In this document: in pieces, positions 7,946 to 16,427 of the stretch
Layout of the letters: every line of letters starts with the position of its first letter
Position numbering within the stretch: the stretch's first letter is position 1
From: Saprospiraceae bacterium
Lineage (GTDB): Bacteria; Bacteroidota; Bacteroidia; Chitinophagales; Saprospiraceae
Length of the DNA stretch: 18,974 bases
Direction: 5' to 3'
Assembly: GCA_025455635.1 (NCBI GenBank)
Contig: JALOMF010000012.1
Coordinates: 1-18,974, forward strand
The notes under the pieces: model-generated
What the model saw: the letters and a program-made list of their open reading frames with translations, nothing else
What the model was told of the DNA's origin: nothing
Database searches by the model: none
Made by a program: the position numbers and the translations under genes

Positions 7946-9478
7946 ATGGCTGAAAACAACCCTGCAAAGAAAAATTCAGAGATGAAATCCAAGCTTCGCC
8001 GCCAGGAGGGCGAGCTTTCGGATTATGTATTTGGGAAAGTGCAGCCGCAAGCTTTGCCCTTGGAAGAGGCCGTGCTGGGAGCGCTCATGCTGGACAAAGA
8101 CGCATTGCCCATCATACTCGACATCCTGCGGCCTGAAAGCTTTTACCTCGATGCGCACCAGCTCATCTACCGGGCTATTTTGCGGCTTTTTGAAAAATCG
8201 CACCCCGTTGACCTGCTCACCGTCACCGAGGAACTGAAAAAATCGGGCGACCTAGACGCCATTGGCGGCGGCTACTACCTCGTAGAAATGACCAACCGGG
8301 TCGGCTCCAGCGCCAATATCGAGTACCATGCCCGCATCGTGGCCCAAAAGCACATCCAACGGGAGCTGATTAAGGTTTCCACCCAAATCATCCGGGATGC
8401 CTACGAGGACACCACCGACGTGTTCACCCTGCTCGACGATGCGGAAAAGGGCCTCTTCAATGTGACGCAAAACAACCTAAGCCGCCAGTACGAAAGCATG
8501 GGCGAACTGGCCAGCAAAACCCTGAAAATACTGGAAGAACTCAAGGACAAAGAAGACGGACTCACTGGGGTGCCCACTGGCTTCACTGCCCTTGACCGCC
8601 TCACCAGTGGCTGGCAGCCCAGCGACCTCATCATTGTGGCGGCCCGCCCCGGTATGGGCAAAACCTCCTACACCCTCGCCCTCGCCCGCAACGCCGCGAT
8701 GGACTTCAACAAGGGCGTGGCGCTGTTCTCCTTGGAGATGTCCAGCACCCAGTTGGTGCAGCGCCTCATCTCGATGGAGGCCGAGATTTCCGGTAGCAAA
8801 TTGCGGAGCGGAAAACTGGAGGACTACGAATGGCAGCAGCTGCATACCACCATCGAGCGCCTCAGCGAAGCACCGATTTTTATTGACGACACCCCGGCCA
8901 TCAACATCTTCGAATTGCGGGCCAAATGCCGCCGACTGAAGATGCAGCACGACATCCAACTCGTCATTATTGACTACCTCCAGCTCATGAGCGGTGGCAT
9001 GGAGTCGAGCAAAGGCGGCAATCGGGAGCAGGAAATCAGCCAGATTTCGAGGGCCTTGAAAGCGATGGCCAAGGAACTGAACGTGCCTGTAATCGCACTC
9101 TCGCAGTTGAGCCGGGCTGTGGAGACTAGGGGCGGCACGAAGCGGCCACAGCTGTCGGACTTGAGGGAATCCGGGGCCATCGAGCAGGATGCAGACATCG
9201 TGACCTTCATCTACCGCCCCGAATACTACCAGATTCTAGAGGACGAAACAGGGCAATCACTGAAGGGAATCGCCGAAATCATCATTGCGAAGCACCGTAA
9301 CGGCGCACTTGACACGGTCAAACTTCGCTTCACCGACCAGTACGCCAAATTTGGCGACTTGGAGGAGACCAGCTTTGACAGCTTCCCTAGCAGCGACCCC
9401 TTTGCTACGCCCTTTGAGCCTTCAAAAGTAATGACCGTGCCCTCAAAAATGAACGATGATGAGGACATCCCGTTCTAG
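7946..9478 (+). CDS. dnaB: Replicative DNA helicase DnaB
   Basis: A 510-residue hexameric 5'-3' helicase that unwinds DNA at the replication fork. The N-terminal DnaB domain (about 33-135) begins with PQALPLEEAVLGALMLD and includes GGGYYLVEMTNRVGSSANIEYHARIV. The RecA-like C-terminal domain (about 208-485) has TGFTALDRLTSGWQPSDLII, Walker A ARPGMGKTS (233-241), the catalytic Glu in SLEMS (262-266), Walker B LVIIDYLQLM (339-348), SQLSR (386-390), and the DLRESGAIEQDAD arginine-finger region (405-417). There is no intein in the Walker A or B motifs. The tail ends in the acidic DDEDIPF, as often seen in DnaB. It is the first of three plus-strand genes acting on nucleic acids. The stop is TAG. 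Confidence 0.98.
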   Translation: MAENNPAKKNSEMKSKLRRQEGELSDYVFGKVQPQALPLEEAVLGALMLDKDALPIILDILRPESFYLDAHQLIYRAILRLFEKSHPVDLLTVTEELKKSGDLDAIGGGYYLVEMTNRVGSSANIEYHARIVAQKHIQRELIKVSTQIIRDAYEDTTDVFTLLDDAEKGLFNVTQNNLSRQYESMGELASKTLKILEELKDKEDGLTGVPTGFTALDRLTSGWQPSDLIIVAARPGMGKTSYTLALARNAAMDFNKGVALFSLEMSSTQLVQRLISMEAEISGSKLRSGKLEDYEWQQLHTTIERLSEAPIFIDDTPAINIFELRAKCRRLKMQHDIQLVIIDYLQLMSGGMESSKGGNREQEISQISRALKAMAKELNVPVIALSQLSRAVETRGGTKRPQLSDLRESGAIEQDADIVTFIYRPEYYQILEDETGQSLKGIAEIIIAKHRNGALDTVKLRFTDQYAKFGDLEETSFDSFPSSDPFATPFEPSKVMTVPSKMNDDEDIPF

Positions 9479-9504
9479 CCATATCTTCATGGAAAAGGTT
9501 TTTG

Positions 9505-9535
9505 TTTGAATAGCACTAAAAAATGCGGACATTTG
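9505..9535 (+). promoter_or_regulatory. Candidate promoter for the DEAD-box helicase gene
   Basis: TTTG at 9505-9508 and GACATTTG at 9528-9535 (one mismatch to TAnnTTTG) are separated by 19 nt, close to the usual Bacteroidota -33/-7 spacing. Transcription would start near 9542, leaving a leader of about 50 nt before the TTG start at 9594. Just downstream, ACTTT-CAG-AAAGT (9540-9552) followed by T residues could instead act as a weak dnaB terminator. Confidence 0.3.
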
Positions 9536-9593
9536 CACCACTTTCAGAAAGTTATTTTTTTGACAGGATTTCTCATTTTTAAATATCAGAAAA

Positions 9594-11096
9594 TTGAAGT
9601 TTGTTGACTTTGGATTGGCACCGACCCTGCTGGAAGGATTGGACGCCATGGGCTTCGAAAACGCCACACCCATTCAGGAGCAAGCCATACCAGCCTTGCT
9701 GAACGGCCAAGATGTACTTGCCTGCGCACAAACAGGCACCGGAAAAACCGCCGCCTTCCTGCTTCCCATCCTGAACCGCCTCATCTCTGACCCGATTGAC
9801 GGCATTGACACCATCATCCTTGAGCCAACCCGTGAGCTTGCCGTGCAGGTTGACCAGCAGTTGGAGGGATTTTCCTATTTCACGCCAGTAAGCTCGGTCG
9901 CCATTTATGGGGGCCGTGACGGTCACAGCATGGAAATGGAAATGAGGGCCTTGAAAAAAGGCGTGGACGTGGTCGTGGCCACACCGGGCCGCTTCTTGGC
10001 GCACCTCCAGATGGGCTACGTGAACCTCAAAACCGTGCGCCACCTCGTGCTCGACGAAGCCGACCGGATGCTCGACATGGGATTCGTGCAGGACATCATG
10101 ACCATCGTCAACCAGATTCCGAACGCCCGGCAGACCTTCCTGTTTTCCGCCACCATGCCCAGCGAGATTCGCAAGTTCTCGCAGGCGCTGCTCCGCAACC
10201 CCTTGGAAATCAGCATCGCCATCTCCAAGCCAGCAGCGGGCATCACGCAGGGCGTTTACTTCGTGGACGACGAAAAAAAGAACAAGCTCATCGAGATGTT
10301 GCTCCGCAATGAAGACCCGACCAAGCGGGTGCTGATCTTCGCTGGTACCAAAAAAGCGGTGAAGGAACTCAACAACCACCTGAAAAACAAGGGCTTCAAG
10401 TCCAACGACATCCACTCCGACCTTGAGCAGCAGCAGCGGGAAGATACCCTGATGATGTTCAAGAACGCCTCCGTGCCCATCCTCGTCGCCACCGACGTAC
10501 TTTCACGGGGCATTGACATCAAGGGCATCGAGGTCGTCATCAACTTCGACGTGCCCGGCGACCCCGAGGACTATGTGCACCGCATTGGCCGCACGGCCCG
10601 TGCCGATGCCTTGGGAGCCGCCTACACGCTGGTGAGCAAAATGGGCCGCAAGAAATTCGACCGCATCGAGAAGCTCATGGGCATTAAGGTCAACATCCTG
10701 CCATTGCCCGAAGGGCTGGAAGGCGGCGGCGATGGCCGCTCCTCGAACCGCAGTGGTGGCGGCAGGTCGCAGAGTGGTCGGCCACCCCGTGGCGGCGGCC
10801 AACATGGCGGCGGCAACCGCAACGCTCGGCCAAATGGCGACAGGCCACACCGGGACAGGCCGCAAACAGATAGGCCGCATGGAGAAGGAAGTGGCCAGCG
10901 ACCACCACGTGGCCCTCAGCCACCCCGTGCCGAAAACCCTGATGGTACGCCAAAAGCCGAAGGCGAAATGCGCAAAAAGCGCAGGAACCGTGGTGGCCGT
11001 AATCGTGGCAGGGGCCGCGGACAAAACCCGGGTGGAGAAGGTGCCAACCCGAACACCAACAATGGCGCACCCCCTACTACCCCACCAACTAATTAA
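9594..11096 (+). CDS. rhlE: DEAD-box ATP-dependent RNA helicase (RhlE-like) with Gly/Arg-rich tail
   Basis: A 500-residue RNA helicase likely involved in ribosome assembly or RNA turnover. The core has all expected motifs: Q motif GFENATPIQEQ (20-30), Walker A AQTGTGKT (45-52), PTREL (78-82), TPGR (130-133), DEAD (154-157), SAT (185-187), LIFAGTKK (247-254), ATDVLSRGID (299-308) and HRIGRTAR (329-336). From about 373 to the end is a disordered tail rich in Gly, Arg, Pro and Asn, an RGG-like RNA-binding region. The start is TTG at 9594: the residues it gives (MKFVDFGL) match the family N-terminus, and no ATG exists in frame between the upstream stop at 9561-9563 and that point. The rRNA pseudouridine synthase gene follows after 62 nt, suggesting an rRNA-maturation operon. 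Subfamily assignment as RhlE is less sure than DEAD-box identity. Confidence 0.94.
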   Translation: MKFVDFGLAPTLLEGLDAMGFENATPIQEQAIPALLNGQDVLACAQTGTGKTAAFLLPILNRLISDPIDGIDTIILEPTRELAVQVDQQLEGFSYFTPVSSVAIYGGRDGHSMEMEMRALKKGVDVVVATPGRFLAHLQMGYVNLKTVRHLVLDEADRMLDMGFVQDIMTIVNQIPNARQTFLFSATMPSEIRKFSQALLRNPLEISIAISKPAAGITQGVYFVDDEKKNKLIEMLLRNEDPTKRVLIFAGTKKAVKELNNHLKNKGFKSNDIHSDLEQQQREDTLMMFKNASVPILVATDVLSRGIDIKGIEVVINFDVPGDPEDYVHRIGRTARADALGAAYTLVSKMGRKKFDRIEKLMGIKVNILPLPEGLEGGGDGRSSNRSGGGRSQSGRPPRGGGQHGGGNRNARPNGDRPHRDRPQTDRPHGEGSGQRPPRGPQPPRAENPDGTPKAEGEMRKKRRNRGGRNRGRGRGQNPGGEGANPNTNNGAPPTTPPTN

Positions 11097-11158
11097 TTGA
11101 TTTCCAAGGCTTTAAAATATCTTTTTCAAAAAAGCAGCCTCCCAAAAACCACTGAACC

Positions 11159-12739
11159 ATGGAAGAAAAACGGCCTAAACGACAATCGGCGACCACCAAA
11201 AAAGTGGCTACAGCCCAAACAGCAACGACCGCTTCGAGCGAAGCGCCCAAGCGGGCCTCCCGCAGCAAAGCCGCCGTGGACACTGCTGAGAAGCCTGCTC
11301 CAAAACGGGCCGCAAAAGCCAAAACAGTGGACACTCCTGCTGAAAAAAAGGCCGTAACTAAAGTGCCTCGCACAAAGAAAGAACCTGCCGAACTGAGCGA
11401 GAAAGCCGCTGCCAAACGAGCTTCCCGTGTGAAAAACCCTGCCGAAAAAGCCGAAAAAGCAGCCTCAAAAAAAGCAGAACGTTTGGCCAAAGCTGCCGCT
11501 GCAAGCGAGACCGCCGCCCCTAAAAAAACAGCACGGGGCGCCGCCACGCCGAAGGGAAAAAAAGGCAAAGCCGAAAGCCAAAAAAAGGAGAACAAAACGC
11601 CGTTTTGGGCACCATTTGCAAGGCCCGAAAAACCAAAGCGAATCGCTCGGGAAGTAGAAGAAAAAAACGACCGCAGAGACCCAGCTCCTCGCTTCGAAGA
11701 CGAGCGGCCAAGCCGGAAGCCAGCGCCACAGCGTGACGAACGGCCCAGCCGCACAGCCGCCCCCCGCCGACCTGAACGGCCCAGCCACAACGATGAACGC
11801 CGCAACAGCAACAGGTCGCCAGAAAGGCCCCAGCGCCCCGCCCAAAGTGGCGAACGACGCCACGACGACCAATCAGAAAACACCCGTGATGCACGGCAGG
11901 AAGGCCGATTCTCAAGACCTGAGCGCCCTGCCTCCCAATCCAATGCGGAGCGGCGTTTTGAAAAACCCTTCCGAAATAGCCCAACTGGAAAATCGGCCGC
12001 CAAGCCAGCAAAACTCGCTAAGTTGGACGAGCCGATGCGCCTCAATAAATTTTTGTCCCATTGTGGCGTAGCCGCAAGAAGGCAGTCGGCGGAGTACGTG
12101 AAAAACGGCCTGGTGACCGTGAACGGCGTGATAGAAGCCAACCCCGGCTACCTCGTTCAACTGACCGACGAGGTTCGTTTCAAAGGCGAAGTCGTGCGCT
12201 TGGAAGAACGCAGGGTCTATATCCTGATGAACAAACCAAGGGACATCATCACGACCTCCAATGATGAAAAGGGCCGCAGAACCGTGCTCGACCTCATCGG
12301 TGAAAAGGTGGAGGAGCGCATCTTTCCGGTAGGCCGCCTCGACCGAATGACCTCTGGCCTGCTGCTGCTCACCAACGACGGCGACCTCGCCAAAAAGCTC
12401 TCGCACCCCAGCCACATGGTGCAGAAGGTGTACCACGTGACACTCGACAAGCCGTTTCACAAAGCAGATTTTGAAAAAGTGCAGAAGGGACTGAACCTAG
12501 AAGACGGCCCCGCCCAAGTGGACAGCCTGCACTACATCGAAGGCTCAAAAATCGAACTTGAAATCGGCCTGCACATCGGCAGGAACCGCATCGTACGCCG
12601 CATCTTCGAGCACCTTGGCTACGAGGTCGTGAAACTCGACCGCACCTATTATGCCGGCCTGACGAAAAAGGACATCGGCAGGGGGCATTTCCGGCATTTG
12701 ACCGAGCAGGAGATCATCATGTTGAAGCATTTTAAGTAG
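11159..12739 (+). CDS. rluB: 23S rRNA pseudouridine synthase (RluB/RsuA family) with long disordered N-terminus
   Basis: A 526-residue protein; typical RluB core enzymes are about 230-300 residues. The C-terminal 235 residues are the enzyme: an S4 RNA-binding domain (293 to about 340, MRLNKFLSHCGVAARR), then the RsuA-type catalytic domain with ILMNKPRD (355-362), the catalytic Asp395 in VGRLDRMTSGLLLLTNDG (391-408), and GRNRIVRRIF (474-483). The first 290 residues are low complexity in two blocks. Residues 1-145 are Lys/Ala-rich with histone-H1-like PAEKA/KKA runs. Residues 155-275 are Arg/Glu/Pro-rich with repeated ERPSR-like units (near 182, 194, 206, 222, 254). Such tails likely bind RNA non-specifically. 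The frame is continuous from the ATG at 11159, so the tail is part of the same protein. It is co-directional with the DEAD-box gene 62 nt upstream. The stop is TAG. Confidence 0.94.
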   Translation: MEEKRPKRQSATTKKVATAQTATTASSEAPKRASRSKAAVDTAEKPAPKRAAKAKTVDTPAEKKAVTKVPRTKKEPAELSEKAAAKRASRVKNPAEKAEKAASKKAERLAKAAAASETAAPKKTARGAATPKGKKGKAESQKKENKTPFWAPFARPEKPKRIAREVEEKNDRRDPAPRFEDERPSRKPAPQRDERPSRTAAPRRPERPSHNDERRNSNRSPERPQRPAQSGERRHDDQSENTRDARQEGRFSRPERPASQSNAERRFEKPFRNSPTGKSAAKPAKLAKLDEPMRLNKFLSHCGVAARRQSAEYVKNGLVTVNGVIEANPGYLVQLTDEVRFKGEVVRLEERRVYILMNKPRDIITTSNDEKGRRTVLDLIGEKVEERIFPVGRLDRMTSGLLLLTNDGDLAKKLSHPSHMVQKVYHVTLDKPFHKADFEKVQKGLNLEDGPAQVDSLHYIEGSKIELEIGLHIGRNRIVRRIFEHLGYEVVKLDRTYYAGLTKKDIGRGHFRHLTEQEIIMLKHFK

Positions 12740-12814
12740 GGATGAGGGCTGTGGAATCAAGGATGCAGCCTTTAGCAGTGTTTAGGCATTAGCCTTTAAT
12801 AAACGCTAGCTTGA

Positions 12815-13273
12815 ATGAAAAACATCATCGCTTTACTCGCCATTTTGGTTATTTCAATCAGCTTGCCTGTGCCAATAATAGCAGCAAGTTCTGCTATAAC
12901 ATCAGCTGCTGCCACCAATCAGGCTGCATTTCATTATGAAAAAAAGCAGCAGGAAAAGCGTGATTGGGGCAAACGTTTTAGAATACCATTTAAGCGAACA
13001 CATACGGCGGTCAATGAAAACGCTACCAAAATATCGAATGGAGGTATTGCACTTTTGCTGCTTCTAAGCTGCTTGGTTGTGGCATTGACCTTGCCCGGCT
13101 TCGAAATGTTGAGCGTCGGTTTTTATTTGACGGGGATATTTTTCGCTGTGCTTGGTATTGGTAGAGACAAAAACAAAACGCCTTCAATCATTGCAATGGT
13201 GATTGCCACGCTGCCCGTCCTATATTTTGCTGGATGGATTATTTATTGCCGGAGTAAAGGCTGCTTCGACTGA
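12815..13273 (+). CDS. Small hypothetical membrane protein
   Basis: A 152-residue protein, not assigned to a named family. It begins with a signal peptide or transmembrane segment (about 4-28), followed by a soluble, basic stretch (40-62, including KKQQEKRDWGKRFRIPFKR), then three likely membrane helices at about 76-93, 98-115 and 124-145, the second followed by a short charged turn (GRDKNK). This layout resembles small Bacteroidota membrane proteins in which a short periplasmic or cytosolic basic linker precedes DUF4190-like helices, but I cannot name the function. It begins 75 nt after rluB and its last 31 bases overlap the 3' end of the oppositely oriented gluconokinase gene. Confidence 0.7.
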   Translation: MKNIIALLAILVISISLPVPIIAASSAITSAAATNQAAFHYEKKQQEKRDWGKRFRIPFKRTHTAVNENATKISNGGIALLLLLSCLVVALTLPGFEMLSVGFYLTGIFFAVLGIGRDKNKTPSIIAMVIATLPVLYFAGWIIYCRSKGCFD

Positions 13274-14613
13274 ATTCCAAACAAGCTCGCCGCCCCCAGC
13301 GCAGGCCCGCCCTCATGCTCCGATACCACGATTTTTTTTCCGAAAACCTCGCCAGCCATTTCCACCCAAAACTTCATTTTGGTGAAGCCGCCATTGGCAT
13401 GAATGGTGTGGAACGGCCCTGCGACTTCTTCCAGCACATCGCCTATCTGCTTCATATTCAGCAAGATACCTTCCAGCACTGCCCGGTGGAAATGCGCCAG
13501 CGTGTGGTGGGGCCGAATGCCCTCGAAGCTGCCCGTGGCCGAAGCATCCCAAAGCGGGGCACGCTCGCCCAGTAGGTGCGGCTGGAAATGAAGCCCCTCA
13601 CAGCCAAAGGGGATTTTCATCATCGCAGCCCGGTGGCGTTCCATGCTTTTTGCCGAAGGCGCAAGACCGAAAAAACGGCGACAAAACCAATCGTAAATCA
13701 CGGCCCCGTTGTTGCTGGCACCGCCTGTGATATAGGTAGCTGGTTGGCCCGCCTGCGGCGGAAACAGCAGGTAGTTGAAAATGCGCTCGCCGGGGTCGTG
13801 CACGGGCTGGCGGGTGGTGATGCGCAGCGCTCCGCTCGTGCCGATGGACAGCACTGCCTCGCCGGGCGAAAGGACGCCAGCGCCGAGGTTGGCGAGGCAA
13901 CCGTCGGAGGCACCGATGGCCCAGGGGGTGGCTGCCGGGATGCCGATTTGCCTCGCAAAGCTTGGCTTCAGTTTTTTCAGTATAAAAAATGGGGAAACGT
14001 GCTGCGGCAACTGCCCTGCCTGGATGCCCGCAAAATCGAGCGAGGAGCCGTGCCAATCGAGCTTGGCTGCATCGAAGAGGCCAGTGGCCGAGGCCATGGA
14101 CTGGTCGGTGAGCAGCTCGCCGAAGAGCCTGAAAACCAGGTATTCTTTTATGCCTAAAAAATGGCAGGCAGCTTGAAAAACAGCAGGCTCGTGTTTGCGA
14201 AGCCAAGCCAACTTGGGCAGCGGGGACATGGGGTGGATGGGCGTGCCCGTGTGCTGGTAGATGTCCTTGCCGAGCGGGGTGCCCTTGAGTTGCGCAGCGA
14301 GGTCGGCAGCACGGTTGTCAGACCAGAGGATGCTGCGGGTGAGCGGACGGCCTCGGTCGTCCACGGCGATGAGGCTGTGCATGGCAGCGCTCATGCCGAT
14401 GCCTACAGGTGGCTGGCCGAGCTTGGCGACCACATTGCGAAGCGCCAAAATAGCCGCTCGGAGCACCTGTTCGGGGTCTTGCTCCTGCCAGCCGGGCTTG
14501 GGCGAAATTGTCGGGTAAGCCCTCGTGGCCTCTCCCAGCGAGCGCCCAGCTTCATCAAAAGCAACTGCCTTGGTGCTGGACGTGCCGATGTCGAGGCCGA
14601 TATGGTAGGTCAT
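13243..14613 (-). CDS. FGGY-family carbohydrate kinase, probable gluconokinase
   Basis: A 456-residue cytoplasmic sugar kinase with two actin-like domains. Visible features are the N-terminal phosphate-binding DIGTSSTKA (8-16), GMSAAMHSLIAVD (73-85) and LWSDNRA (96-102), which are typical of FGGY gluconokinases, the catalytic Asp237 in GASDG, SIGTSG (257-262) and the C-terminal GGFTKMKFW and GGPALGAAS (435-443). Expected role: ATP-dependent phosphorylation of gluconate to 6-phosphogluconate; xylulose or another substrate is possible. The protein stops about a dozen residues after the ALGAA motif, whereas characterised gluconokinases such as the Bacillus enzyme continue for several dozen residues, so the C-terminus is short. 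The gene overlaps the upstream DUF423 gene by one base (TAATG), so they are probably translationally coupled. Confidence 0.88.
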   Translation of the reverse strand: MTYHIGLDIGTSSTKAVAFDEAGRSLGEATRAYPTISPKPGWQEQDPEQVLRAAILALRNVVAKLGQPPVGIGMSAAMHSLIAVDDRGRPLTRSILWSDNRAADLAAQLKGTPLGKDIYQHTGTPIHPMSPLPKLAWLRKHEPAVFQAACHFLGIKEYLVFRLFGELLTDQSMASATGLFDAAKLDWHGSSLDFAGIQAGQLPQHVSPFFILKKLKPSFARQIGIPAATPWAIGASDGCLANLGAGVLSPGEAVLSIGTSGALRITTRQPVHDPGERIFNYLLFPPQAGQPATYITGGASNNGAVIYDWFCRRFFGLAPSAKSMERHRAAMMKIPFGCEGLHFQPHLLGERAPLWDASATGSFEGIRPHHTLAHFHRAVLEGILLNMKQIGDVLEEVAGPFHTIHANGGFTKMKFWVEMAGEVFGKKIVVSEHEGGPALGAASLFGIQSKQPLLRQ

Positions 14614-15041
14614 TACTCAGTGAGGGATTTTCGGTTCCCTTTGTTTTTTTTGTAGTCAAATGCAGCACGGAAAAGTGCCAACCAGCCGCCCATCAACAGT
14701 ACTCCGCCAAGGGGTGTCATCGGGCCGAGAATCCCCATGCTGGCTTCTAGCCCTACGTGCGGCACGAGCGCTATCAGGTACAAAGAGCCACTGAACAAGG
14801 CGGTGCCCATTATGAAAAGCCACCCGGCGATGGACACCCAGCGCTCGCTTAAGTAACGCCCCAAAATCGCAGTCATCAGCAATGCGAAAGTATGGTAAAA
14901 TTGGTAGCGGACGCCAGTCTCGAAAATCATGATTTCATGCTCGCTCAAGAGTTTTTTCAAAATATGGGCGCCGAAAGCGCCGAGCACTACGGCGAACATG
15001 CCAAGCAGCGTAGCAATCAGTAGGAATTTTCTGGTAACCAT
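14613..15041 (-). CDS. DUF423 family membrane protein
   Basis: A 142-residue inner membrane protein with four predicted helices, at about 7-29, 45-64, 68-92 and 104-127. The family signature is visible: GAFGAHILKK (21-30) after the first helix, FETGVRYQFYHTFALLM (40-56), and LGPMTPLGGVLLMGGW. The family (YgdD/DUF423) has no established function. Its stop codon overlaps the start of the gluconokinase gene by one base, giving a two-gene unit; whether the two proteins work together is unknown. Confidence 0.92.
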   Translation of the reverse strand: MVTRKFLLIATLLGMFAVVLGAFGAHILKKLLSEHEIMIFETGVRYQFYHTFALLMTAILGRYLSERWVSIAGWLFIMGTALFSGSLYLIALVPHVGLEASMGILGPMTPLGGVLLMGGWLALFRAAFDYKKNKGNRKSLTE

Positions 15042-15167
15042 TGGGTACTTGAATTTGGTGATGTGTTTTTTCCGATAGCAAATGTAGTGTTTCAGTTAAG
15101 ATTCATCCCCTGTTACCAAATATATCTTGGTAGCTGCCCAATAAATATTTTACGGGGGCAGCCTGAC

Positions 15168-16427
15168 TTAGCCGCCATTCGAGATGGTGAGCTTGATGGC
15201 GCCTAGCCCCTCGTTGATTTGCAAGCCCACGAGGTAGTGGCCCCTGGGCAGTTGCAAATCCTCCTCGAACTCATGTGTGCCGCCCTGCAACCTGCCCTTG
15301 AAAACGTGGCGAATCAGTCGGCCTTCGAGGGAATAGAGGCCGAGCGTGACGTTGTCCACCCTCGGCAGGTTGACCCGGACGTGCAGCCGCTGGCCGCCGT
15401 TGGAGGCGTGGGCATCCCAGTCGAGGCTGGGCGTACGCCCCGGGCTGACAGCGGAGGGCGGCGTGTCGGTGTATTTGTAAATGCTGGTGCCTGTGGCAAA
15501 TGCAAGGTATTCGTTCAGCACGAAAATGCGGTTGAGGGTGCTGCCGATGCCGACGTTGAGCCAAGTGTCGCCACCATCGGTCGTTTCATAAAATCCGTTG
15601 AAATAGCCGCCGACCCAGCCCCGGCTGCCATTGACAAATCCGATGGCTTGGATGTTGCCGTTGAAGGGGAATTGCTTGGCAACCCAGTTTTTGCCCCCAT
15701 CGTAAGAGGCGAGGATGGAACCGCTGGGGCCGAAGTTCTCGACAGCGGCAAAGAGCGTGTCCCGGCCCAGCATCTGCAATTTCCAGACGTATTCGCCCGG
15801 CAGGCCCGTGTTGTGGACTTCCTCCCAAGTCTCGCCGCCATCGGCAGTGAAGAGGATATTGCCCCCGTCGTCGTCCTGTCCGGCCACGAAGCCGGAATCG
15901 GGGTGGAAAAAAACGGGGTCAATCAAGGCGATGGCGTGCTCGCTCATATCCTTGTACTGCCAAGTGTTGCCGCCATCGGACGACTTGACGAAATAGGCCG
16001 GGAACGACCAAATGCCCACGCCGTACACGTGCTCGGTGCCCACATGCGAGATGCCGCAGATGCCTGGCACGGCTCCCGGAATGGTTGGAGCGATGTCGTT
16101 CCAAGTTTCGCCGCCGTCCGTGGTCTTGAGGAAGGCCCCATCGAGCGAGCCGCAGTAGCCCGTTTGCGCATCAACGAACTCGATGCTGCGGAGGTAGTAG
16201 TTGGGGGTGTTGAACTGCGTGAGCCAAGTCTGCCCGCCGTCCGTGGTTTTCATGATGAAGGGCGAGACGGTGGCCCAGCCAGTGTCAGGGTTGATGAAAT
16301 AGATGTCATCAATCCTTCCGCTGAATGCCTCGATGGATGGTGCCGGGATGTCCTAATACTGGGCTTTTGCGAATGGGAGTAACGAAAGTAGGATTGCCGC
16401 AGTGGCGATTAGTTTTTCGATTTTCAT
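15168..16427 (-). pseudogene. Secreted Asp-box (YCF48-like) beta-propeller protein interrupted by TAG at codon 25
   Basis: The reading frame starts at the ATG complementary to 16425-16427 and encodes a signal peptide (MKIEKLIATAAI..., ending AKAQY, residues 1-24). Codon 25, complementary to 16353-16355, is TAG; the same frame then continues as DIPAPSIEAFSGRIDDIYF and runs without break to TAA at 15168. The remainder has six Asp-box motifs of the form S/T-x-D-G-G-x-x-W (codons about 61, 102, 149, 194, 241, 282), typical of BNR/YCF48-like propellers, and a C-terminal T9SS-like sorting region (about 341-419, GHYLVGLQINEG near the end). The part downstream of the stop has internal ATG codons (for example 16251-16253) but would lack a signal peptide. 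Likely a recent nonsense mutation (TGG to TAG is the simplest change) or a sequence error. TAG is a normal terminator for dnaB, rluB and the SPOR gene, so recoding is unlikely. Confidence 0.85.

Noticed and set aside
9540..9561. Terminator after dnaB
   Set aside because: The stem ACTTT/AAAGT has five A/T-rich pairs with a three-base loop, too weak to call, although T residues follow.
11089..12141. 350-codon minus-strand open frame opposite the rluB N-terminus
   Set aside because: Mirror of the low-complexity repeats in rluB; Ala/Phe/Ser/Arg-rich with no domain.
16353..16355. TAG read as an amino acid (recoding)
   Set aside because: Three other genes in the window end in TAG and no sign of pyrrolysine or suppressor genes is seen here.
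15219..16382. 387-codon plus-strand open frame opposite the Asp-box gene
   Set aside because: Antisense shadow; the minus strand carries six Asp-box motifs and a sorting domain. Its existence does not explain the TAG.
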